From the NCBI GenBank assembly GCA_964007475.1, contig OZ023273.1:46625525-46689524 (forward strand): 64,000 bases of DNA. Reading direction: 5' to 3'. Of this stretch, positions 35,021-43,887 are shown piece after piece (position 1 is the first letter of the stretch; each line of letters begins with the position of its first letter). Origin of the DNA: Hybos culiciformis. Lineage: Eukaryota; Arthropoda; Insecta; Diptera; Hybotidae. Below the pieces are notes generated by a model. It ran no database searches and had not been told where the DNA came from. It was given only the letters and a program-made list of their open reading frames with translations. Position numbers and translations under genes: made by a program.

Positions 35021-38000
35021 ATGGCGGAAGGTATTGTGTCAATTGCACCTCCAGAACGTTTCTTGTTTGAAGGAAATATAGCATTGAGGTGGGAGAAATG
35101 GGAAAAGCGGTTTAATTATTTTCTAGAAGCTTCCACTTATGCGCAAAAAGATGATAAAGTTAAAATAGCTTTATTGATGCATTGTCTTGGTGAAGAGGGC
35201 CAAGATAGGTTTGAAACATTCACAATTTCAGAAGACAACAAAAAAATTTACAACGAGGTTGTAAAATCTTTTAGAGAATATTGCATTCCAAAAAAGAAAG
35301 GGAATAGCATTAGTCGACATATATTTTTTCAACGAAATCAAATGGAAGGGGAGAAGTTTGACGATTTCTTAAAAGATATTAAAAAGTTAAGTATGGATTG
35401 TGAATTTGGTAACTTGAGGGACGATTTAATAAAAGATCGTATAATTGGTGGCATCAGAAATATTAATTTAAAAGAGAGGTTGTTGAGAGAAGATCAGGTT
35501 ACGCTGGAAAAAGCTGTTGAATATTGTAGAGCATCGGAAATGGCAGAATTACAGATAAAACAATTGACTAATAGCATGCAGGAAATTGATATGGTAAAAA
35601 AATCGGGGTATAATCAACAAAATGGTGGTAAAAATAATAAAAGGTATGGTAACAGCAATGAATCTAAAGGTAATAATCAGAATAATGGAATGGTAAAAAA
35701 TTGTAGTAAATGCGGAAGAGATCATGAAATAAAAAAATGTTATGCTTATGGTAAGAAATGTAAATTATGTGAAAAATTAAATCATTTCGCAGTAAAATGT
35801 TATAAGAAAAAATTGGATAAAAAAATTAATACTGTAGAGCAGGAAGCAAATAAAAAAGATGAAAGTAATACAGAATTTTTTTTAGGTAGTATTAGTGTTA
35901 GTGAAGTTACAAAATGGTGGCAAATAAAAATAAAATTTGTAGAATTAAATAAAAATTTTGATTTTAAATTGGATACCGGGGCAGGTTGTAATGTAATAGG
36001 AAAAAATTTATTTGATGTAAAAAAATTCTCAAATTACGATATAGAAAAAACAAATATTAAGCTCACGAATTACAATGGATCAAAAATTAATATAATTGGA
36101 AAAATTAAAGTTTTATGTGAGGTAAAAAATAAAAAAGTAATTTTAGAATTTTTTATTACAACTGCACCCTCAACACCAATAATAGGCTTGCCAACCATAG
36201 AAAAATTAGGGTTAGTTCACATGGTACAAAATATAAATGAAATAGAGTATATCTCTTCAGCGAATAAAGAAATAAAATGTTTAAGGAATTTATTTGAAGA
36301 AAATAAGAATTTATTTAATGGTTTAGGCGAAATAAAAAATTTCGAATACGATTTAAAAATTAAGCAGGGAAGTGTAGGGAAAGTAGATCCAATAAGAAAA
36401 ATTCCATTTAAGATAATAGATAAATTTAAAGAGGAGTTAGCAATAATGGAAAAAAATGGGATTATAGAAAAGGTTGAAAAACCAACCGATTTTGTTAATT
36501 CATTAGTAATAGTTAAAAAAGCAGACAACTCATTAAGAATTTGTTTAGACCCACAATACCTTAATACTTGTTTACTTAGAGAGCATTTTAAATTACCTAC
36601 TTTCGAAGAAATCTCTGCAAAAATGACCAAGGCGAAAATATTTTCGATCTTGGATTGTAGCCAAGCATTTTATCAAATAAAATTAAGTAAGAAGAGTAGA
36701 CTGTTAACCACTTTTGGTACACCTATCGGTAGATTTTGTTTTAAAAGAATGCCGTATGGCATTAAAACGGCTCCGGAAATTTTTCAAAGGAAAGCGCAAG
36801 AAATTTTTGGAAAAATGGAAAGTGTTCAAGTATATATAGACGATATTATTATTTGTACAGAAACTATAGAGGAACATAAAAAAATTTTAAAACAAGTGAT
36901 GGCAAAGGCTTTAGAATTTAATATTAAATTTAATTTAAAGAAATGTTTAATTGCTCAGAATAAAGTTAAGTTTTTGGGGCATGAATTTACTGGCGAGGGA
37001 ATAAAAGTAGATAAATCTAAAATAGAAGCAATAGAAAAAATAGAGGTACCTAAAAATAAAAAAGAACTTGAGACTTTTTTGGGAATGATTTCATATATTT
37101 CTAAATTCATCCCGGGTGTAACAAATTTAACAGCGCCTTTACGGGAATTAATAAAGAAAAAATCTGAGTTTATCTGGAATGAGGGGCATACAGAATGCTT
37201 TAAAGGGTTGAAATCTACGTTGGTGGAATGTCCAGTTTTAAAGTATTATGACCCAAATATGAAATGCACACTAAGCGTTGATGCTAGTAGTTTAGGTGTT
37301 GGTGCAGTTCTGCTGCAAAATGAACTTCCAGTAGCGTATGCATCGAAAGCGTTCACAGATACACAAAAATCATGGGCACAAATTGAGAAAGAATTTTATG
37401 CTATCGTATTCGGGTGTGAGAGATTTAGGGAATATATTTTAGGTAAACCAATATCGGTAGAGAGTGATCACAAGCCTTTAATACCAATTTTCAAAAAAAG
37501 TCTTGTGGATTCACCATTGAGGTTGCAAAAAATGAAATTAAGAATACAACCTTATGATGTTATGTTATCTTATAGGCCAGGAAAAGAGCTATTACTAGCA
37601 GATGCTTTGTCTAGATCGTCATTTCAGTTGCCAGCTGAAGAAGACGAAGATATCTCACACCATATAATGTTCATAAATTTAGTAGATGTGATTAGTAAAG
37701 ACAAGCTAGATGAGATTCAGGACAAATCGTTAGAAGATGAAGAAGTAAAATCCGTAATTTTGTTAGTTAAAAGCGGTTGGCCTGGAGAAAAAATTAAAGT
37801 ACCAGATTTAGCAAAACCTTATTATACTTATAAAGACGATTTGTTTGTGTATAATAATATTCTTTTTAAAAATAATGCAATAGTGGTCCCAAGGATATTA
37901 CGTAAAGAAATGCTAAGAAAACTACACTACAGCCATTTAGGTATAGAGAAAACAAGAAATAGAGCTAAAGAAATTTTATTTTGGCCAAATATGAATACTC

Positions 38001-39088
38001 AAATTAATGATATGATATCAAATTGTTCTATTTGTATACAGTTTAAAAGACCAAATTACCACGAAAAATTAATACCACAAAAGATTCCGGATAGAGTTTG
38101 GGAAAATATTGGAACGGATATATTTCAATTGATGGGTAATTATTACTTGCTTACGGTAGATTATTTTTCAAAATATCCGGAAGTAGATAAATTATCTGAC
38201 CTGTCGACAGAATCGGTTATTGAGGCGTTGAAATCTTGTTTTGCACGGTGGGGAATTCCTAAGTTAGTATTTTCAGATGGGGGACCACAATTTACATCGT
38301 CAATGTTTGCAAAGTTTGAAAAAACATACGGGTTTACACATAAAGTATCTTCTCCTCATTACCCAAGAAGCAACGGCATGGCCGAACGACATATTCAAAC
38401 CATAAAAAAATTATTAAAAAAGACAAATGCTGATAATAAAGATCCATTTTTGGCACTACTGGAATATCGCAATTTTCCAATTTCGGACCTAATACCATCT
38501 CCAAATCAATTAATACAAGGAAAAAACACAAATGGAATTTTACCTAATTTTAATTTCAGTCTTAAAGAAAAAAGTTTAGGTAATAATAGAGAAGTAAAGG
38601 AACATTTACAGGAAAGGCAGGATAAACAGAAATTTTATCATGACAAAAAAGCTAAATCTTTACCTAGTTTAAAACCAGGTGATAAAATTAGGTATAGGGA
38701 TCACATATCCAATAAATATTATAATTCACCAGGTATAATTGTAGAAAACCGAGAAAATCCGCGATCCTATAAAATATTATCAGAAAAAGGCAAAGAGATG
38801 ATAAGGAATAGGTATGATATAGTTAAAGATCAAAATCATAGATTTGAATTAATTAATCAAAACAATATACCTGAGGAGATATGCTCTAATCTAGATAATA
38901 ATATTAATTTACAAAATGAAACAAATACAGAAAATAATAATGTACAAAATGAGATGAACAGAACAAATGATAATAATAATTTTATAACAGAAAATGTTGT
39001 TGAGCCTAACTCAAGCCAAGTAGAACAAAGATCAACTTGGGGAAGAGCTATAAAATTGCCTAAACATTTACAAGATTACGAATTGTAA
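35021..39088 (+). CDS. Gag-Pol polyprotein of the Ty3/Gypsy element
   Basis: A single 1355-codon frame. Gag occupies about residues 1-265, ending in two zinc knuckles (228-240 CX2CX3HX4C, and a CX2CX4HX4C ending at 260). The aspartic protease has LDTGAG (317-322). Reverse transcriptase has LDPQYLN, LDCSQAFYQI and the YIDD box (605-608). RNase H begins near D754. Integrase has an HHCC finger (H969, H972, C near 1001 and 1004) and a D1033, D1086, E1122 triad with the canonical 35-residue spacing. The C-terminal tail is Asn-rich and ends RAIKLPKHLQDYEL. No frameshift or stop separates Gag from Pol. The ATG follows the AT-rich leader and is the first in frame. Antisense frames at 36217 and 38334 are shadows. 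Confidence 0.96.
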   Translation: MAEGIVSIAPPERFLFEGNIALRWEKWEKRFNYFLEASTYAQKDDKVKIALLMHCLGEEGQDRFETFTISEDNKKIYNEVVKSFREYCIPKKKGNSISRHIFFQRNQMEGEKFDDFLKDIKKLSMDCEFGNLRDDLIKDRIIGGIRNINLKERLLREDQVTLEKAVEYCRASEMAELQIKQLTNSMQEIDMVKKSGYNQQNGGKNNKRYGNSNESKGNNQNNGMVKNCSKCGRDHEIKKCYAYGKKCKLCEKLNHFAVKCYKKKLDKKINTVEQEANKKDESNTEFFLGSISVSEVTKWWQIKIKFVELNKNFDFKLDTGAGCNVIGKNLFDVKKFSNYDIEKTNIKLTNYNGSKINIIGKIKVLCEVKNKKVILEFFITTAPSTPIIGLPTIEKLGLVHMVQNINEIEYISSANKEIKCLRNLFEENKNLFNGLGEIKNFEYDLKIKQGSVGKVDPIRKIPFKIIDKFKEELAIMEKNGIIEKVEKPTDFVNSLVIVKKADNSLRICLDPQYLNTCLLREHFKLPTFEEISAKMTKAKIFSILDCSQAFYQIKLSKKSRLLTTFGTPIGRFCFKRMPYGIKTAPEIFQRKAQEIFGKMESVQVYIDDIIICTETIEEHKKILKQVMAKALEFNIKFNLKKCLIAQNKVKFLGHEFTGEGIKVDKSKIEAIEKIEVPKNKKELETFLGMISYISKFIPGVTNLTAPLRELIKKKSEFIWNEGHTECFKGLKSTLVECPVLKYYDPNMKCTLSVDASSLGVGAVLLQNELPVAYASKAFTDTQKSWAQIEKEFYAIVFGCERFREYILGKPISVESDHKPLIPIFKKSLVDSPLRLQKMKLRIQPYDVMLSYRPGKELLLADALSRSSFQLPAEEDEDISHHIMFINLVDVISKDKLDEIQDKSLEDEEVKSVILLVKSGWPGEKIKVPDLAKPYYTYKDDLFVYNNILFKNNAIVVPRILRKEMLRKLHYSHLGIEKTRNRAKEILFWPNMNTQINDMISNCSICIQFKRPNYHEKLIPQKIPDRVWENIGTDIFQLMGNYYLLTVDYFSKYPEVDKLSDLSTESVIEALKSCFARWGIPKLVFSDGGPQFTSSMFAKFEKTYGFTHKVSSPHYPRSNGMAERHIQTIKKLLKKTNADNKDPFLALLEYRNFPISDLIPSPNQLIQGKNTNGILPNFNFSLKEKSLGNNREVKEHLQERQDKQKFYHDKKAKSLPSLKPGDKIRYRDHISNKYYNSPGIIVENRENPRSYKILSEKGKEMIRNRYDIVKDQNHRFELINQNNIPEEICSNLDNNINLQNETNTENNNVQNEMNRTNDNNNFITENVVEPNSSQVEQRSTWGRAIKLPKHLQDYEL

Positions 39089-39341
39089 CATGTTATACTA
39101 ATAGATATAATAATTTATTATATCTTTTGTTATACTATATTCTAAATTAAATAAATTAAAAACGATAAATAATTGTTGAATGATGGAAAAAAAAAGAAAT
39201 GTTTTAAATTAATACTATTAATAGCAAAGAAATATTAAAATAGAATTTGAATTAAAGAATTTTAAAGCAACAATTATTCTTGCATAATTTCTGAATTTTA
39301 TTATATTTAAAAAAAAAATATTGTTTACTTGTTTCTATTTT

Positions 39342-39358
39342 AAAAAAAAAAAAGGAGA
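39342..39358 (+). promoter_or_regulatory. Polypurine tract (plus-strand primer)
   Basis: A run of A followed by GGAGA abuts the TG of the 3' LTR, the expected position and composition. Confidence 0.9.
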
Positions 39359-39586
39359 TGTGACAGATGTATAATCGAATTGTAAACATCTGATCATATT
39401 CGAATTTCGAATGTCATTACAAAACCTTAAGATAGGCTGAATTCTAAAAGTGCTGAATTATATATTGAATAAGCATTATGATTATTATCTAAGACCGGAG
39501 ATGACAACATGTTAAGCGGAAGAATAAATATTAATTTTGAATAATAACAAATTGTTTCAGTTATTTGCACTTACCAATTTGTTACA
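39359..39586 (+). repeat. 3' LTR (228 bp)
   Basis: Base-for-base the same as the 5' LTR by eye, followed directly by the second copy of TCTTC. Confidence 0.96.
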
Positions 39587-39591
39587 TCTTC

Positions 39592-40694
39592 TATTACTTT
39601 TATAATAATTTAGTCTGTTTTCTAAAATAAGTTCAAAATTTAACTTCAATTAAAATTGTTTTTCAAAAATCAAGTTAATAATTTTTTTTAATAAAATTCA
39701 AATTAATTTTTTCACAAAATAAATCACCTACACGTCCAAACTCTTTTATTTCAAAAAAATAATAAATAAGAAAAAAACCTCAGCCGGCTGGGTTGACAAT
39801 AAAACAAAACGTAAACAAACAAGAGCGCCGCATGTGGTTGAAAGGTGAAACACATTAAGAAAACTGAAATTAATTTTGTTCTAAGTGAACCTACCATGCT
39901 TCTATAAATCAATCAAATCAAAGAAAAACTATATTTCACCCATTTCACCTTCAACAGACTGGATGTGTGTTTGTGTATATTTGATTAGAGCAGGACCAAA
40001 GCATAAACCAATGCTGGCAGAATGAGATGAAGGAAAGGCAAAAGTGCGCTGTTGAAGTTGAAGCAAAAATATCAGCACCATCTGGCGAAAAAAAACAGAA
40101 AAAAAAATTATGGGAAAAATTACAACTTTTACATTATAGACCGATTTTAGCCAAATCGGTCCAGCAGTTTTGGAATAATTAAAAACAGACAGATTTAAAT
40201 TTTTATTAATTAGATAATAATGCGTTGTTTATAGCTACCACAGTAAAATAATTTTTGGAGGAATGTTCCGGAAACCTATTCACAGCTAATTTTATCTGAA
40301 AGTAAAAAATCAAATGCAAAAAATTAAAAAAAAAAACAAAAAAAATTTTTTTGACAGGAAAGGTATCGTAAAAAAATATTATGATAGGTAGGAAACGTAA
40401 TGAAAAAGAAACAAAAAAATAATTTTGTGAAGTATGAAATTTTTCAGATATCAAAACAAAATAAATTCAATTTTCTTAGTTATTTGAAAATATTTTTAAA
40501 AAATTCTTTTTACGAAAAATAGATAAAATTAATATCTTCATTTTCAGTAAATTTGCTTAAATATAAATAGAATAATAACATAGAAAAACGGTTTTTACGG
40601 TACCATTTTTTCAGATAGGTCAAATAGCTATAAACAAACAACGCATAAAGAAATTTCAGTAAAAAAAAGGAAAGCTTAAAAAAAATGCGCAATT
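39592..40694. other. Noncoding stretch with a repeat fragment
   Basis: It includes the AATCGGT-type repeat end at about 40140-40200 (relative at 1185-1465) and the word GCGCCGCATGTGGTTG near 39825, which resembles the border word of the palindromic element at 40892. The 82- and 60-codon minus frames are Phe/Lys-rich and not credible. Confidence 0.55.
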
Positions 40695-41664
40695 AAAAAC
40701 ACAATTGGGGCGACAGCGACAACGACAGCGATAGCGTAGCGACTATCAAAAAAAATAGAAACCATATATTTGTATGAGAATGAACACAATTGAGACGACT
40801 GGCGACAAACGACATTGTCGCCTGGCGACAAATAAGAAATGTTTCTGACAACGTCAACGACAACCATATATTTTTTTTATTTATTTTTCTATTCACTTGT
40901 TTAAATGTCCAAATAGCGCCGCCTGTGGTCATTTATGGAACGTAGGAGAACATATAAAATTTTTTTTTTCGTGAAATTTGTATGAAAATACGCGATTTGA
41001 AATTTTATTTAAGTTATAATTAATTAGTTAATTAATAAAAATGAATAGAAAAAATTTTGAGGTCTGCGAAATATCATTAGCAAACAATTCTATAGGTAGA
41101 AATATTTCCATGCATTACTTTTTCATCCAAAATAATTCAAAATCAAAAAGTGTATAAAAAAAGAACTATTTTTAATTTAAATTTGAAAAACTTACCAATA
41201 TTATTTAGACTCCAAATGTATGAGAATTTCCAATAATAACTTTTTTTTACATTTTTATATTTGTTATGAACTGAAAATTGTACTTAATTTTTTTTTTTTT
41301 GTTAGGTGTTTTTATATTTTGAATTATTTTGGATGAAAAAGTAATGCGTGGAAATATTTCTACCTGTAGAATTGTTTGCTAATGATATTCCGCAGATCTC
41401 AAAATTTTTTCTATTCATTTTTATTAATTAACTAATTAATTGTAACTTAAATAAAATTTCAAATCGCATATTTTCATACAAATTTCACGAAAAAAAAATT
41501 TTATATGTTCTCCTACGTTCCATAAATGGCCACGGAGGGACTGTCAAAACAGTGAATTTGTTTATTTTTTTCCTGTTTATTTATTTCGTCGCCGTAATTG
41601 TGTTCACCCAGTGACATCGCTGTCGTTGTCGTTGTCGCCGTCGTTGTCGCCTTAATTGTGTTTA
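40695..41664. mobile_element. Foldback element (CGACAACGACAGCGA type), copy 1, split by another element
   Basis: Its outer parts (about 40695-40891 and 41557-41664) together equal the reverse complement of the 327-bp element at 42260-42586. That covers ACACAATTGGGGCGACAGCG, the GGCGACAAACGACATTGTCGC hairpin region, and the right tail that ends in TTGTGTTTACTCC. A 665-bp palindromic element sits between the two parts. The GAC-periodic short repeats explain the 63- and 79-codon frames, which are not genes. Confidence 0.85.
40892..41556. mobile_element. Large palindromic element inserted in the foldback copy
   Basis: Ends TTCACTTGTTTAAATGTCC and GGACTGTCAAAACAGTGAA are imperfect inverted repeats. 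From about 40926 to 41150 and 41310 to 41535 two arms of over 200 bp are near-exact inverses, starting with GGTCATTTATGGAACGTAGG and ending at TTTTTCATCCAAAATAATTC. A central spacer of about 160 bp remains. Comparison with the uninterrupted copy at 42260-42586 gives the insertion point. Target duplication is at most 2 bp (AT) and uncertain. Confidence 0.85.
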
Positions 41665-41674
41665 CTCCTTAATA

Positions 41675-42045
41675 CCCTTGCTGCACTGGCAATATGAAGA
41701 TGTCTTAACAGTCTTATGAAAAAGTTATACACACTGCCAAAGGGACTCTCTTTCTACTCACTTTTGACAGCAAAAAAAACAAATTTTCCTTGTTTATGAA
41801 TTTAATGTTCTGTTTGTTATTATTTTTTTGACAGAAATAAGTGTAACCACTATGAAATAATTAATTTAAGGCAGAAAAACAACAAAAAATAACAACCTAG
41901 AAGCTGCAAAGCGACAAAGTATGTACTGTGATGAGTCTTTTTTTCGGCTCTTGGAATTTTTTTGTATATGGCAAAAGACGAAAGAGAACTGAAAGAAAGA
42001 CGTCTTTCGCAAGAACCGATATGAAGACTGCCAGTGCAGCAAGGG
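41675..42045. mobile_element. MITE with CCCTTGCTGCACTGGCA ends, TA target
   Basis: Left CCCTTGCTGCACTGGCA and right TGCCAGTGCAGCAAGGG are perfect 17-bp inverted repeats flanked by TA on both sides, fitting a TA-duplicating group such as Tc1/mariner. Inside, GAAGATGTCTT and AAGACGTCTTTC also pair. It lies between the two foldback copies. No coding capacity. Confidence 0.88.
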
Positions 42046-42259
42046 TATAATTAATTTTATTTAGCAGTTTCTTTACTACTAAAAATGTTTACCGTAAGCA
42101 CATATAATTTTAATATGTATATGGGTAGTGCTATAAAATAAAATTATCTTCTAGTGTGTAAAAATTGAACTAATTTTAAATATCAAAAAACTGTTTTATC
42201 TTGAAAACTTGCAACACCACACAGAACGCCATATTATTTTTTAATTTTGATTAGAGGAG

Positions 42260-42586
42260 TAAACACAATTGGGGCGACAACGACGGCGACAACGACGACT
42301 ACAACGACAACGACAGCGATATCACTCGAGTGAACACAATTACGGCGACGGCGACGAAATAAATATACAGGAAAAAAGTAAACAAATAGAAAAATAAATA
42401 AAAAAATATATGGTTGTCGTTGTCGCCTGGCGACAAAATAGAAAAATTTCTAATTTGTCGCCAGGCGACAATGTCGTTTGTCGCCAGTCGTCTCAATTGT
42501 GTTCATTCTCATACAAATATATGGTTTCTATTTTTTTTTGATAGTCGCTATCGCTGTCGTTGTCGCTGTCGCCCCAATTGTGTTTA
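42260..42586. mobile_element. Foldback element (CGACAACGACAGCGA type), copy 2, uninterrupted
   Basis: TAAACACAATTGGGGCGACA at the left is mirrored by TGTCGCCCCAATTGTGTTTA at the right. The interior has GAC-periodic blocks (CGACGGCGACAACGACGAC) and two nested hairpins built on TTTGTCGCCAGGCGACAA. Copy 1 in the opposite orientation lies 0.6 kb upstream. No coding capacity; the 65-codon frame here is an artefact. No target duplication is clear. Confidence 0.85.
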
Positions 42587-42729
42587 GTACTTAGAAAGGA
42601 TAAAAAAAGAGGGAAATCTAATTATTATTTTATTTATTGGATATTGAATCTTAGAATAACGTAATAAAACGATAAGAAAGAAACAATACCAACTTTAATA
42701 ATTAAATTAAATAGAAATACAGAAAAAAA

Positions 42730-43887
42730 ATGGAAAGAAAAGGTACTAATATATTAACACCAGCCCGCAATAGAGAAAATATTGGAATTGGTAAGAAATT
42801 GATTTCAATTGCCAATTGAAATATTTTACTTTGATTTTTATTTTTTGTAGGATTGGAATTCAACAGTGGTTTGAAGGATAATTTGGCATCTGGTCGAAAA
42901 CACAATTATCCAAAGCAAGCATTCGGTGAATTGAAAAATATTTTACACAACAATGAAAACAGTACAAAAAATCTCAAACTTGCTGGAACGGGGGCTATTA
43001 ACAAGAACATTTCGAAAAAAATTGGACCTTCAAAAGGTGTAAATTTGAATAGCGAGAAATTGAAATCAAAATCATTGGCTTTCAAAACAGAACAAAATAT
43101 TGATGATGATTTTACTTTCCTACCAGAAGCTGAAGGTAATTAATTTGTTTAACGTCTATTAAGCTAGAATGTTGTCAAAATAGTCTGGCTAAGATATACC
43201 TACCTACAATAGTTTAAAAACAAATAGACATATACCTACCTAGGTATCCTTCAGAAATATGGAAATACTATAAAATTTAACTCTACAGTTCTTCAACCTT
43301 GGTATACCTATTTCCAACCAATAAAATTAAACCCGTGGCTAGTTAGGCATATCTACCTACTCGAAGGAATAAAACTCAATAATTGTTGAAAGTGTAGCAA
43401 CCTGGCAAGTTGCCAGTGGCAACTTTGATTTCCTAACACAAAAAAATTCTCTGAATTAAAAAATCTGAAATTATTTTTATTTATAGACCCCGATCTAGTA
43501 TGGATGAATGATATGTCTTCAAAAATAAACGACACTCTTTTACAATCATCTAGACCGCGTAAACATCCAATGTCAAATGAAGATTATGAAAAAATTTTCA
43601 AATATGAATTTGGGATCGAAAATTCAGATTTCTTTCATGGAGAAATATTGCAACCAATTGATTTTGACATGGAAGAGCCATTAACACCAATTAAAGAATT
43701 AGAATTGGCTCCGTTACCAGAACTAGAAGATTTACCACCACTAGATTCAGATGATGAATTCTTTGAAAGCGGTTTTGAGAATTCTCCAAAAAAAATTACT
43801 TTAAAAACAAATACATCAGAGAAAGATTTGGATTTCGATGACACCTATCTTATTGAAGAATTTGAAAAGCTAGATTTTCTATGGTAA
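42730..43887 (+). CDS. Three-exon gene, tentative securin-like anaphase inhibitor
   Basis: Exons 42730-42790, 42851-43135 and 43487-43887 join in phase (both junctions phase 1, GT-AG, introns 60 and 351 bp) into a 248-residue protein. The N-terminus has a KEN-like NRENIG (residues 14-19). A QAFGELKNI segment (44-52) resembles the RKALGTVN destruction-box region of vertebrate securin. The middle is basic. The C-terminal half is acidic with DYEKIFKYEF, PLTPIKELELAPLPELEDL and DSDDEFFESGF. This layout (degron-bearing basic N-terminus, acidic Pro-rich C-terminus) fits securins, which hold separase inactive until APC/C destroys them. Securins are poorly conserved, so the name is a hypothesis; a novel disordered protein is the alternative. 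A plausible AATAAA lies near 44070. Confidence 0.75.

Larger units (their letters stand above)
34576..39586 (+). mobile_element. Complete Ty3/Gypsy LTR retrotransposon (5011 bp)
   Basis: Two 228-bp LTRs, identical by eye, bound a leader with primer-binding site, one long gag-pol frame and a polypurine tract. It is flanked by the exact 5-bp duplication TCTTC (34571-34575 and 39587-39591). No envelope frame follows pol. Identical LTRs and an unbroken frame indicate a very recent insertion, and the copy could be active. Domain order PR-RT-RH-IN defines Ty3/Gypsy rather than Ty1/Copia. Confidence 0.97.

Noticed and set aside
36217..36630. 137-codon frame antisense to the reverse transcriptase
   Set aside because: Shadow of the gag-pol coding strand; no independent evidence.
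38334..38531. 65-codon frame antisense to integrase
   Set aside because: Shadow of the gag-pol coding strand.
40676..40932. Two minus-strand frames with Ser-Leu and Val-Ala repeats
   Set aside because: Products of the GAC-periodic foldback repeat.
43635..43844. Ser-rich frame antisense to the securin-like gene
   Set aside because: Complement of the acidic coding exon; no start or splice support.
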